From Haemonchus contortus (lineage: Eukaryota > Nematoda > Chromadorea > Rhabditida > Trichostrongylidae): a DNA stretch of 64,000 nt. The stretch lies in contig LS997566.1 in the NCBI GenBank assembly GCA_000469685.2, positions 28,217,432 through 28,281,431 on the forward strand. Reading direction: 5' to 3'. The translations under genes were made by a program, and so were the position numbers. Below, in pieces: positions 1-12,433 of this stretch (the first letter of the stretch is position 1; each line of letters opens with the position of its first letter). The notes beneath the pieces are model-generated. The model was not told the origin of the DNA and did not search any database. It was given only the letters and a program-made list of their open reading frames with translations.

Positions 1-689
1 CTATCGAAATCGCAATGTCTTACTACGTTGGCAACACGCGACAGTTTTTTGTTGCCAACTTTTGCTACCACCTCCTTTATAGTCAATGACTTGCTCAGTT
101 GAGCAACGTCCAATAAAGCAAGTCTCAGTCTCATGTTCTGAAGCCTTTTCTTGAGACATGCTCCAACTGTGTAATTCTCACGTTAAGATGAAGTATTTGG
201 GGAATACCCATTTAATGGTTTCAGGTTCTCCTGGATCTCTTCCAATACGAACGCGTAACTTGGTTCATTTCAACCCGCAGAAAAGTAGTAGTTAAGAAAA
301 TAGTAAACGTCGCTCGAAACTAACCTTTCGATAACTTCGATGCACTCGATGATGCACTGGATGAAGTCGAAACAAGCTTTGAAGCAGTCGAGTGGGTGTG
401 AACGAGCGAAGACGAACTCGAGCTCTTCGCTATTTTAGTCGATGTACTTCTAGCAACCAGAGAATGACTAACCGAAGTGAGATTACCTGCCATACTCAGG
501 CTCTTTATTTCGGATCTTGTAGACTTCGTTTTTCGTTTTGAGTCGTCACCAGTTTTCGAACACTTAATAATTTTTCATCAAAGCTCGGTAATCTGCCAAA
601 ATCTCCTTTGCATTACATTGAGTTGAATCCAGCCAAGTACTCGGAAAGCTCCGACGTGTATAGCATGCGTTGCTAGTGATTTGGCATTG
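1..689. other. No gene recognised
   Basis: AT-rich sequence with many stops in all frames. I see no exon, repeat boundary or RNA gene that I can support. Confidence 0.5.
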
Positions 690-1250
690 CCTTCCCTCAT
701 GCATCAACACGTGGCTCAAAGATTCAGGGACAGAGAGTGGAAAGTGAGTTATCTAGTACACTCCCACTGGCGTGTCCAATGGGTTGACGAAAGGATCAAC
801 GTGGAGGCTTTCCCAAACTGAACGCACGCACTAAAAAATTTATTCTTAACGCTTGGTGAAGCGCTCACACAGACTGGGAGCTGTTCTCCGACGAACGTAC
901 AGTGATGCACGAGTACATTTGCGGGAACCTAAACTCAACCCCCATAAGTGCATTGTCAAAGCAGCGCGGTTTACTTCCAGTCGATAACAATTAATCGCCC
1001 ATTGCAAGAGCGACAAAGGCGGAACCGGCGAAGTTTGGTTGGGCGTTCGTGCCACACCCACAGTACACCCAAAATGTCACGAATTTTCACCTTTTTGTTA
1101 TCTTCAAGACCATCTGGATGATTAAGTCTATGAACTCACGACTAAAGTGAAAAGGCACGCGAGCAACTTTTAAAGGATCTGAAGATCCATTGCTATGGAA
1201 TGAAATCGTCCACGATCTGCTTTGGAGAAGACCATTGGTGCCAATGGGTT
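690..1250 (+). mobile_element. Degenerate mariner transposon remnant
   Basis: The stretch aligns by eye, in the same order, with the mariner copy at 25.1-26.6 kb. A block with the word CACGTGGCTC is followed by a block around CGTGTCCAATGGGTTGACGA, then a block matching the region that encodes the second catalytic Asp (near 975-1015), then one matching the C-terminal 'GATGCCAATGGG' region near 1230. Reading frames are broken by many stops, so no transposase can be made. Terminal inverted repeats were not found at either end. This is an old copy of a DD34D (mariner/Tc1 superfamily) cut-and-paste element. The family assignment rests on similarity to the better copy, not on its own protein. Confidence 0.6.
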
Positions 1251-4200
1251 AGGCTTCTAATGAATCAACGTTAGGCCGGCTCGATTGAGACTTCTGTTTC
1301 GACTCAATCTAGCGAATAAAATATGCATATTTTCCGTGTCTATACGAGTAAATATGGAATCTTGCCTCAAAAAAAGTTCATGTAATCGTTACCTTGAATG
1401 ATAATAGAATTGTAATTGCGATGATATATAGTACGAATAGAAATGTTGTAAACATTCTGAAAAGAAAGGAAAGCTTGCTTCGACCGCAAGATTGCAACAC
1501 AGTAGCAGTCGACAGATGCGTTCCATCAATACACCCGAGGAGCTACCCCTTTCGCATATACCACGACACGTCCGGCTCGTCACATCACAAAAAAAGCCTC
1601 AGGCAAGGACAAGGTTGAAACAGCGTCCGTCCTTATTTGCAGACTGCTACTGTGGATTGTCGAGTAAAATCCGTTAAGAATGTGTGTGTCGGGAGTTGAT
1701 GTTTCATTGTTGCTTGAAAAGGCCGTCACCGAGTGTGTTCTGATTTTGTTTTCCTTATGTTTGTATTTTTCTTCTTGTTAAAAACCACTTCTGCTCTTCA
1801 CATGAATTACGTGGATGACAAGGTAAGGGTCAACAGTTGGAATTGTTTAACCACTCTTATTCAGACGATATGTCGTCACGGGACTCGCTGGGAAGATGAA
1901 TACAATCCAACATTTTTTCATTTGAAGTCTATGCGAGGACCTGATAGATCTGTAGGGCATTTCTCTGCCCCATCTTGTTTTTCTTCAAACATCATTCGCT
2001 GTCACTTATCTCAGTGCAATTGGTTTTACCATTATAGCTACCTATGAGCGAAAATGAAAAGTATTTGCTGAGGAAAGACATCACGAGAAAGTGTTCTCAA
2101 AAGAAAGGGGCGGAGAACCTGCCTACTGACACAGAAAACCATGATCGTATTACTGCTATGAAACTTTGTAAGTAGCCCTAGTTTCTTTTAAATCTGAAAA
2201 GACTCTTACTGGATACTCTCTACTGATAGGTGCTCAGAAGATGTGGACAACGAAACGGATGCCTGAAAACACAAATAATCGAGTGTTTCCTCTCCGTACC
2301 AGAAGTAGATTTGCTGCGAAAAACTGGAACAAACAAATTGCTGTGAGATGGTTTTTGGCCTTGAATATATCATGAACTGTTTGAACACATATGTATGTTT
2401 TCGAGCCTTACAGGAAGTGCAAGGTGAGGCTATTTTAAGGATCGCACTAGCACGATATTTATAGATCAAATCGTTCCGTCACAACCTATCCTTATGATCC
2501 TAGATAATGGCTATCCGATAGTAGATTTGATTAATAATAAAACCGTGTTATTTGGGTAAATAAATGTCATGTGGAATCATCAGACATGATGTTAACAACC
2601 GTTCCTGTTCTCAATCCCACCTCAATCCACACTTCAGAAGCATGTACTCGGCGTAGGTTGAGTGGGCTCGCAATAAGAGTTATTCACAAGTTTGAAAAGA
2701 AAAACGCTCAATGGTTTCTGCCTCACGCAAGTGAAAAGCGGAAACTTTATCAACGAAAGAAAAGGAACGAATCAACGTTAGAAGTATGTATACAATGATT
2801 CACCTCCACCATCGATAGCTGTCGTGCCGTTCGGGCGACTTAAAGGACAGCCTGGCGTGGCGCGCCCGTAGTTCCGAAGGAAAGGCACCGTATGCTGCAG
2901 GTAGCTAGAGTTTGTCACGTGGCAATGGACTCTAGCCCCCTGTGCGACGTTTGCATCATCATTCGTCACCGTCGTCAACGCCGTAGTGCCTGCCTTCGAC
3001 ATCTCCAGTGCTATTCGACGTCAATAACACCGACGCAACCTCTGATGGGCTCGTAGCACTACACTATTGCCTTATTTGAGTGGTGCCATTGCTGCGTAGT
3101 ATGCAGCAAGCTGGAACACCTAGATGAACTGTCCGCAGCACCCTTAAAATCGCTGTTTTTCTATATGAATTGTTCATTAAGTGGGCGGGGTTCAGAGTTG
3201 AGGGGCGGAGCTTCTTCTAAAGTTCTTCTCCGATTTTTATTTATCCATCCATCAAGTCAGAGGGGTGACTGCATTCAATTTCAATTTCATTCCAATTCAT
3301 TTTTCACCGGTAACTTAAACCGCTCTTATCTATGGGATTTTAGGGTATATTGAGTAGCTATACTCTGGTCACCCAGGACTTGATTTCTCGTTTCTGTCTC
3401 ATTAGTACCGAACACCTTCTTTGAATGAACTTTCTCGAACCTCGATGTAGCAAAGCAGTCAAGTGACACTCACTTCGCCTGCGGGTGGCCTTACGTTCTA
3501 ATTTCTAACATAGGCAACAGCATAGGATGTCATTCGTAGCTTTATAGCTTATCGTATTTCATAATAGCCGCTTTCCTTTTCGAATTACTGAGTGTGTTTC
3601 AGTATAAGAGATCTCCGCCATAGAAGCGGTAGGTTGCGGTGAGGTTTCAGGGCAACCCATCCATCTAGTAGTGGGCTTCACTGCAGAACCGACATAACTG
3701 GAATCCCCCGATAGCCTGCGGAGTCGCCTCTGTAGTGTCTCTGAATCAGGTGCCCTTCATCCTCACCGGTTGATAAACCTGCAAGACGAGTGCTGCGCTA
3801 ACCCTTGAGCAAGAAGGCCGAGGCCTTCAACTATCCGCTCTCCCTCCCACTTCAGAAAATGATCATTCTGCCTCAAAATAGCACCGCAAACACTACAATT
3901 GACACACTACTCATCGTTATCACAATATTGATACATATCGTTAGCTCATACAAATCTTTGTGACGATCGAGGTATGTAAGACAGAAACTGGGGTGGACTT
4001 GAGGAGCGCAGAATCTGATTTACAGTGAGGACTTGAAAATTAAACCGAGCATCCTCATACTACCAATGCTTTTGGGTTTGTTGAGTGTCGTACGTCGTAA
4101 GCTGCTACTTGGGGAACCACTTATCGAGCGTACATGTTCTTGGAAAACTCGATATTCAGGGCTTATGAAAAAAAGTTGAAAACCAGAAAGTAAGTTGACG

Positions 4201-4433
4201 CAAGTGTTGTATTTAATTACTCAGCAATTCAGATTTGCCACTGTACATGAGATGCTTAACCAAAGCTGTGCCAGTGAGATCGTTAAGAGCGACGGTGATA
4301 GTCACCTTCCGCAAACGTCTATACGCAGTAGGAGTATGCAGTAGTGAGATAGTGGGAGAGAGAAGTGATGGTTGTAATTCAAGAAAATGTGAAAAGGCAA
4401 AACCAACCAGTCATGGAGGAAATTATGCAAAAG
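1251..4433. other. Gene-poor stretch with one doubtful exon pair
   Basis: No gene can be established. At 1753-1822 a hydrophobic leader-like segment is followed by a good donor (GTAAGG at 1823) and, after a TTATTCAG acceptor ending near 1866, by a short segment with the motif RHGTR. This is discussed as a weak finding. GC-richer blocks at 2800-3130 and 3600-3850 look like decayed repeat sequence but match nothing I can name. Confidence 0.35.
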
Positions 4434-4533
4434 TGATTCATTCCTTATCCTGTGAACCTCCAATTGTTGATTCAGAAACACAGCGGTGTTTCTGAATCAA
4501 CAATTGGAGGTTCACAGGATTAGGAATGAATCA
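4434..4533. repeat. Near-perfect 48-bp-arm palindrome
   Basis: The left arm 4434-4481 and right arm 4486-4533 are reverse complements with one mismatch (47 of 48 by eye), separated by the 4-base loop AGCG. A hairpin this long and clean indicates either a recent fold-back insertion or the end of a hairpin MITE. No open reading frame or terminator context explains it. It lies just upstream of a fragment of the TTAAAGGCACC MITE family. Confidence 0.9.
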
Positions 4534-4566
4534 GTGGGTCGCATGGGTGTTGATTCTACCATTGGT

Positions 4567-4633
4567 TCTACCACCCATGGGGGCCACTGAGTATTCCTAA
4601 TGGAAAAACTCAGGAACCATATTTATCGTGAAC
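4567..4633 (+). repeat. Fragment of the 53-55 kb MITE family
   Basis: The word ACCACCCATGGGGG followed by CTGAGTATTCCTAA and TATCGTGAA repeats, in the same order and spacing, the right end of the element at 54393-55064. Only this terminal segment is present, and it stops just before the terminal motif. It is a truncated fourth copy of that family. Confidence 0.7.
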
Positions 4634-4639
4634 CCTGCC

Positions 4640-5305
4640 TTCAAGCTTTTACCAACGAGCATCGAGCAGGCGAACGAATGCTGGTCCCATTCGGCAGCGC
4701 TTGTGGGGAGCCGGATCTAGACTGAACTTAACCAAGATGATGTTAAAGCGAAAAGGTTAAGTGATGCTTATGCTTCCTTTGCGCTGAACTGAGCAAATAT
4801 CTTCAGGTGCTCATCTACGCGTATCTGAATAGATCGACTAACGAACATGATGAACGACGTAGCTCCGGCGCTGAGCAGAAGAGAACGCGCCGCGCAGGAA
4901 AGATACAAGAATGCCAAAGAAGTAGTGAAGAAAACAAAGAACAACCGGCTCCGTGCTCCCTTTTAGATACTGCTGTCCTTCCTCAAACACCTGGTTTCTA
5001 CGAAAGCAGGATGAGGTGGGCCGGACACGTTATGCGATATCGTGATGACCGTTGGTCAGGGCAATTCTTGGCTGGGTCCCTCGGGACGTCAAGCGAATAC
5101 CAGACGGCCTCCTACGAGATGGTCAGACTTCACCACGACAGCTCTGAACGAAAGGAATGTTGGGTCTCGTGTCCCCGGCGCTTCAGGCCCGTGGCCTGAA
5201 GCGAGGACAACTCACTGGACCACTCTAGCTCGTGAAAGGGGCGAATGGAGACGTTACTGGAGCCCGCTCGAGGGAATCGCTGATCAACGGAACGATGAGT
5301 GATAC
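4640..5305 (+). mobile_element. RTE non-LTR retrotransposon, 3' fragment
   Basis: The segment matches the 3' part of the RTE copy at 11200-12000. It begins in the reverse-transcriptase thumb (the text equivalent to 'CATCGAGCAGGCGGAACAAATG') and continues through the C-terminal domain, where the residues [14 protein letters not shown] can be read at about 5010-5060 in place of [14 protein letters not shown] in the longer copy. It ends with the equivalent of the RTE terminus, GATGAGTGATAC. Frames shift several times and one internal block is missing. The piece is 5'-truncated, the usual outcome of target-primed reverse transcription, and is certainly inactive. Confidence 0.85.
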
Positions 5306-8300
5306 AGTCGATCATGATCTTCCCTTTGTAACAATTTTAACTACTGTATCGGTAATTTGTTACCATTCCCTGAATAATTCGTTCTGTAAACTAATTGACG
5401 GTGTTGAGGATGCCGGAAACACGGTGTCCTCTACCAGGCCACGATCGCATACTGCCAGCAGCTCGAACTATTTTGATTGGCCAAATTCAGATGGGAAAAC
5501 CGGTTACTATAAAAAATTTTCCGACTAATGTGTCTCTTCGACGGTAGCCTTGAATCCACAGCGTACTTCCAAGGAGAAATATTTCTCGGATCAGCTTGAT
5601 GAGCCTGGTTGATTCATATGAATGGGCACGTGACAACATGAATGGAAGAGAAGAAATTTCCAACACCGGGGTCAATTATTATGATTGCGAAAATCAAGGA
5701 ATTCAGGTGAAAACATTTCAGGTTTCGATTTTTACCACCGTTTCACACTCCTTAGAGAGGAGAATTGACTGAAGAATTGCCGAAAAGTTCTCAGTCTTAT
5801 CTGCATGGTGTTTTATCTTGAGAACTTCCTCGAAGACATTCCTGTTAGATGTTCTGTTTACTCCCAATAATCAAGACCCTAACTCAGCACTCTCTGTGGG
5901 ATCTACCAATTCTCAAGTTTACGGTCTTCTTCAGTTACACAATGTCTTTTCATTGAAGCATATACATAGATGGGTAAGCAATTTCATTCATCACGAACAA
6001 GGAATGCCAATGCGTAATTCGAGCGGAATATATGCTAGAAGTGTTGTTTACGACATATAGAGACTGACAGCTTAATTTGCACTGAATGATATGCCACGCA
6101 GCCTGCGACTCTGTTCAAAAACAGCAAGGCAACATTACGGATATCTCTGGAAAATGCTGTTACTATCCTGTGTACATATCAATATCGGATATCTGCTGAC
6201 CCGATTTAGCTCAGTGAATCATAATTTTAATGGCTCGTGCTGTTATTCTTACTCAAAACTCTTCCTGATTCTCTAACCGCTCTTTTTCAACTGAAGCAGC
6301 TCCCAAGCAGTCACTTCCGGTGCAGCACCTGACACAAACTTTCTATTCCAACACGACTTTAACGAACAGTCCACACTATTTAAAAACAAGAACGCTTAAT
6401 TTCAAATTCATTTTTAGGCTTTTCTATTCAACAGCGTAATGCTCTCAATGATATGGAGGCAGCTTTGGTTGAAACTTTTGAGAGGCCGATTGTCAGTTGA
6501 GGATGGATTTTGCAGTGAGGAAGTATAACATTGATGTAAGCATAGGCAGCTCCGCGAACTTTGATGACTATACGAATGTTTCATTGAATATTCTGTATAG
6601 GAATCGTACGTGCTACTAAATGATTGTTCACCGACAACGACTTGCCCTCACTCTAACACCTCTACTTACAAATTCATAGCGTACGAATAGAAAGTCCGAT
6701 CCAAACTAGGAATTTTGGGGAGGTTCCCTACTAAATGGTAAATTGACCAAAAATCGCATTTCAGCTGAGTACATTTTGTTGAGCAAAAATTCAATAAGCT
6801 GAAATCGTTCCACTTCTGAAATTTGGAGTTGATCAGGAACATGCCGATAGAGACCTGCTGTTTTCAGATCATCCCAGGTGTTCAATTCGATTTCCGATAA
6901 GATCACGTCTCCCATCGGCCACACATTCACGCTCTCTTTTTTCTTTGTTCGTTGGTGGTTGCTGTCTGATTTGGCACTTGGAATTCTTCTACATAGCTTT
7001 CGAATGTATAGCGTCAGTCGCCTTCTATCCCAGCGACTGACGCTCGATTCATCTTTTACGTTGGTGCTGATTTCTTTGCTCTGATCAGGAAGTGTTCTCG
7101 AATCATTTCACCTTCTTTCCATCAGAACATAGCTCCAAACGGGTTTCTTCTAAATTTATATCGCCCTTTTTTGGTTTTTATTTGTTTGTAAATTTTTCTT
7201 TCTTGAAACTTCTTTCTTATCAAGCACATCAATTTGTTGACGGAATGAATTATGTTGTCCTCTCGAACATTCGTAGTCAAATACGTTGCAGTTCATTTGC
7301 GCAGAGCGCTGAAGCGCATCGAGGTATTTTGCTAATAATGAGAAGTTCAGAAGTTTTGTCAATATTGACCTCGCCCTCCCCTTGATTATAATCGTAACAT
7401 TTTCGTAGAATCAACTGAGCTGCAGTGCTGAGAAGCGTCATCTCTGTATGACAACTCTTTTACGCTTACGCACTCGACTTCTGTTTCACGATCGCTGAAG
7501 CAAATGTCTTCTTGGAATAGCGTCTTTTTCATTCTGAGATTGTTTTGATGGGACTCTAAAGTTGCTCTCGTACTATGCTTATCGAAATCTTGTTGGTATG
7601 ACCATCCAAGAAGTTGGACCATTCGGAGAAGAAATGTTTTAAGAGTGTATGAAGTTGTGTGAGCTGTGCTGATCCCTCACGACATCTTACATTTAGTAGC
7701 ATGCGCAAGGAGCGTGAAGTCAAGATTTTTACAAAAATTTTCTGAAGATTCCGTTTCCTCTTGTATGGTTCCTACCAGGGAAGGACATTATTTATTCTCT
7801 CTGACGCAACGCTTTCAGCAATAGTAATGACAACCAGTCCACTCCAACTTTTAAAGCTATAGTAAAGATGGCGGTCATCAGAGGTTTTCTTTCCAAGTTC
7901 CTCATTTGACAATATATTGGGTTTCTTGACTGAAGCAGCTTGAATAGAGCCAATTCTTTGACAATGACAAGAATGCTCATTTGAGCTTGCTTCATCATTG
8001 GAATTACATGTCATCGGTGGCAATGTCATTCCTTTACGCCACACCAAATCTTCGGTTCAAGCCCCATAAGAAATGCTGTTTCAGATGAGAGTCGTTTCAA
8101 CCTGTTAAGGAGGACTGTCACAAAAGCCTTTCCCCTCGTTTATAACTCTACGAAATTTCGCTGTATCTTGGGCAGGGTGCTTTTTCACATCAAATTTGTT
8201 CACATCAAAAATGACCGTATTAGAAGTGAAATATGGCATTGAGCCAACGTACAAAACTACCACTGCAGTAAGCGAGAGAAATTTCTCATTATTCTTTTTA

Positions 8301-8974
8301 ATAGTAGTGCGGTTCAGTTAACAAAAGAGGACTGAGCGGGAAGTTTTCTGGATGTATGCCTACAGGTCCACCCGCTGGCCTACCACCTCAACGCGGTGGG
8401 TGTGTGAACGTGCGGCGTGTGGGCATGTCCGCCTTACCACTCTTGTTTAAATAAAAAAAACCGGGTTTTGTAATTTTTTACTATTTCATCATGTGCTCCA
8501 ATGCAAAGTTCTGGTAATTTCCAGTTATGCGAGGCTTTTATTGACCGACTAGCCGCTTCGCGTTCGAAGCTGTGGTTAGGTAGTTGTCGATGAACTGGAG
8601 GGATGGCGGCCCTCTTGCTTGAGTCCCCCTTATCCGCCCGCCCGAGGTCGCGGTTGAATTCGTTCTTCACGCGTTAAGTTGCACACGGCAAGCCCCGGTA
8701 CATTGCGTCTAAATCACTGCGTTCTGGACTAAGGACAAGGACTCGCTCGGGAAAATATCTTCCTACCAAAAGGGAGGCAACCTGTTGCCCTGCCACATGC
8801 TTTCGTCTTTAACATCAGATGTCGGCTTGTATGGTCCGAAAGCTCTCGCCAGCATTTTTCTACTGTTCGATGGTAACTTTGCTTGGAGCTGTCATTATCC
8901 ATTCAATTATATTTATAAAAAAATATATATGTATATAAATCAACAGCGTCCGCATGTCCACACGGCTAAGAGTA
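5306..8974. other. No gene recognised
   Basis: AT-rich intergenic sequence. The open frames seen (for example 6706-6930 on the minus strand) are short, low in complexity and without recognisable domains or splice context. A GC-richer block at 8340-8760 looks like decayed repeat, family unknown. Confidence 0.45.
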
Positions 8975-11900
8975 GGCCCACCACGTGCTAGAGCCTGGCA
9001 AGTTACACGTGGATTCCATGCCAAAAACAGGAACAGAAATGGGCCTCATTCCCCTGAACCTGAGGGAGCCCCCAATACGGCAGCGTTGGGTAGGACCGCT
9101 CGGGAGAGGCTGCTAAAATCTCAGGGCCAAAACAGGCTGCCCAAAAGGAGAAGGACTAAGATGGCGATCTGTACTTTCAACGCACGGACGCTTGCATCGG
9201 AAGCGTGTATAGAAGACCTGATGATGCAAGCTAGAAAAATCAAGTATGACGTCATCGGACTGACCGAGACGAGAAGGCACCGCCCGCTGCACGCTGTATT
9301 TGAAACTGGAGAAGAACTGTTCCTTGGAACAAGCGACAGCAGAGGCGTTGGCGGTGTAGGTGTCCTCGTCAACACGCACTTGGCCATGAACATCGATTCG
9401 TACGGAAGCTTGACAACCCGAATCGGACGTTTGCGATTGAGAAGATGTGGCTCAACCCCAGCTCTAACAGTCTTCGTCGTTTACGCACCAACATCCAGCC
9501 ACGATGAAGAAGAGCTGGAGGCGTTCTATATGGATCTGGAGAAGCTCTACAGAGAAGACCATACTTTCTTCAAGGTCATCCTCGGTGATTTCAACGCCAA
9601 GATTGGCCCCAGGAGAACGACTAAAGAGCTCCACATCGGGACTCACGGAATGGAATGGAATTAGCAGGGTGAAAGGCTATCCGAGTTTATCATGTCGACC
9701 CACACCATCCATGGTAACTCGCAGTTCCAAGAGTCCTCTCATTTAAGATGGACATGGGAGTCGCCTGGTGGGCAGTTCCATAGTGAAGTAGATCACATCA
9801 TCGTCAATCGGAAGTTTTGCCTGACTGACGTAGCTGTTGTTCCGAAGTTCTACACGGGATCAGACCATCGTCTCCTCCGCGCTAAATTCCGTTTTTCAGT
9901 GCGTGGAGAGAGAGCTGCGAAGTTCAGGAAACGAAGCCCCAAGACTGTGGTCAATTGGGATCACTTCGCTTCATTGGCGAGTTTGTGGGAAGATTCCGTC
10001 AACGACAACATCGATGAAGAATACGACCGGCTCGTCGAACATCTTCACGATTGCGCCAGAAGAGCTGAGAGTCTCAGCCAAGGAACGTCTCTCTTCGAAG
10101 ACTCTCGAGCTGATACGCCAGCGTGGTATCGCGCGAGCTACAGGCAATCACCAACAAACGTCCGAACGTGCGAAGCTATGCAGAGAAGCGATAAAGGAAG
10201 ATCTGAAAGAGAGAAGAGCAGCAGTTATGGACGAAGCCGCCGAGGCCGGAAAGAACCTTCGCAAAGCCCAACGGAATTTCGCCAATTACAAGACTAAGAT
10301 GACGTCCCTTCTTCGTCCTGACGGAACGTTACTGCATCCCGAAGGGCAATGGAGAAGGTCATCTACGACTTCTACTCTGATCTCTTCGACAGCCACGTCT
10401 ACATGCCTACCTGCCATCTTAGACAAGACGGTTACGTCGTCCCTTCAGTTCTCTCTTCCGAAATTCGACATGCCATCACGTCGATGAGGAATGGTACAGC
10501 ACCCGGTCCCGACAGGATCAAAGCAGAACATTTGAAGAGCCAGTCATTGTCAAAACCCTTGCCCGGCTTTTCACGCGGTACCTGTCGCAATGCAAAGTGC
10601 CCATTTCGTGGAAAACCAGCAAGACCGTGTTACTGTATAAGAAGGGAGATCCAGACGACATTGGCCATTATCGCCCAATCTGCCTGCTGCCCGTAATCTA
10701 CAAGCTTTTCACTCGTGTCATCCCAAACAGGATTGGCAAAATATTAGATGAAGGACAGCCATGCGAGCAAGCAGGGTTTTGGAGAGGGTCCAGTACAATC
10801 GATCACATCCACACCGTTACAAGACTCATTGAAGTATCGCGAGTATACAAAATGCCGTTATGTCTTAGTTCATCGATTTAAAGAAGGCCTTCGATACCGT
10901 CGAGACAGAAGCGGTAAATGAAGCCCTGGGCAACCAGGGTGTCCCTACTCAATATGTAAGGATGCTTCGTGAGCTCTACAACAACTTCACAACCAGGATC
11001 TCGCCATTCTATGAAGAAGTCATCATCAACGTGAAGAGAGGGGTTCGACAGGGCGATACCATCTCGCCCGAACTTTTCAGTGCCGCTCTCGAGAACGTCA
11101 TGCGTCATATGGAATGGGAAAGCATGGGAGTGAAGGTCGATGGCCGCTACTTACATCATCTCCGCTTTGCAGATGACATCGTGCTTATAACACCCAACAT
11201 CGAGCAGGCGGAACAAATGCTGGCCGAATTTGACAACGCTTGTGGAAAGATCGGTTTGAGACTGAACTTAACGAAGACGATGTTCATGCGAAACGGTTTG
11301 GTACCTGATGCTCCTTTCATGCTGAACGGAACGAATATCTCTGAATGCTCCAGCTATGTGTATCTAGGTCGAAAAGTCAACATGATGAACGACCTAGCTC
11401 CGGAGCTGAGCTGACGGAAACGCGCGCGGCGTGGGGAGCATTTAAGAACATCGAGGGAGTAGTGAAGAAAACGAAGAGCATTCGGCTCCGCGCTCACCTT
11501 TTCGACACTGCGGTACCTCCTGCTTTGACATACGCCTCAGAGACTTGGACTCTACGAAAGCAGGATGAGCATGCAGTTAGCGTCATTCAAGGCGCTGTGG
11601 AAAGGACGATGCTCGGAATTTCCCTATACACGCAAGTGCAGAAGGGAATCCGGAGTTCCGAGTTCCGTCGACGAACGAAGATCAGGGATGCCGTTGATTA
11701 CGCCAAGAGATCGAAGATCAGGTGGGCCGGACACGTTATGCGATATAATGATGACCGTTGGACCAGGGCGGTTACGGACTGGATCCCTCGGGACGTCAAG
11801 CGAACCCCAGGAGGGCCGCCAACGAGATGGTCAGATTTCTTCACGAAAGCTCTGAACGAAAGGAATGTCTTGCCCCGTGTCCCTCGAGCAAGTGCGATTC

Positions 11901-12000
11901 ACTGGACTACTCTGGCTCGCGACAGGGACGAATGGAGACGTTACTGGCGCCCGCTCGAGGAAATCGACGATCAACGGGAGTACAGGTATACAGGTGATAC
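8975..12000 (+). mobile_element. Near full-length RTE-type non-LTR retrotransposon, inactivated
   Basis: Non-LTR retrotransposons of the RTE clade encode a single protein with an apurinic-type endonuclease and a reverse transcriptase. Here both are present in order over about 3 kb. The 5' leader from about 8975 is shared with the fragment at 36 kb. The 3' end, just after the last codons (DDQR), carries short GGTGATAC-like words, as do the copies at 4.6 and 16 kb. This is the reference copy in the window for at least three other truncated pieces. No target-site duplication could be identified with confidence. Confidence 0.9.
9161..11990 (+). pseudogene. RTE endonuclease/reverse transcriptase polyprotein, frameshifted
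   Basis: The protein starts at MAICTFNARTL (9161). The endonuclease carries TETRR, VYAPTS and GDFNAKIG (to about 9600), a frame change, then the SEVDHI and GSDHRLL boxes near 9785-9870. A charged linker follows. The reverse transcriptase shows APGPDRIKAEHL (about 10500), GHYRPICLLPVIYKL (about 10665), GVRQGDTISPELF (about 11040) and the catalytic box FADDIVLI (about 11165). The C-terminal domain with [14 protein letters not shown] is at about 11720. At least five frame changes and an in-frame stop after 9660 interrupt it, so it cannot make a working enzyme. The family is cytoplasmic/nuclear and copies its own RNA at a nicked target. The overall RTE assignment is solid; the exact positions of the frameshifts are approximate. 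Confidence 0.88.
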
Positions 12001-12433
12001 AAGTGAAGCCTACAGGTGCAATGGGCACGGAGAGCGAGATATCGTCGGTCGTCAGCTGCTTTACTATTTTCCTTGAGCTTCTGCGTTGTATGGGCTCGTA
12101 GGAACGTAAGAAAGGCAATACAATGAAGTTATATGGCATCATTCTGAGGATTCCCGTACGGTCACATTTCTATTGATTTAAAAATCAAGCGTACTTTACC
12201 TACGTCACCTAAGGGAACGGTTGTCGTTGACTTCCCCCCGAATCAAGATCGAAGGGAAATGGAAGTATGAGCATCGAACTCGGAAAGGAGGCTAAATGAA
12301 GTCCAATTATTCCTCGACCATATTTTTGCAGATCTACAGCAAGTAGTTTGGAATGAACTTATCCAACGTTTCTTGTTGATTCTACGTGCTTTGTTGCTCA
12401 GTGCTCAACAACTTGAAGGCTCTTCTGCTATTA
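12001..12433. other. Spacer between RTE and mariner, no gene
   Basis: The spacer between the RTE 3' end and the mariner terminal repeat has no supported coding or RNA feature. Confidence 0.5.
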
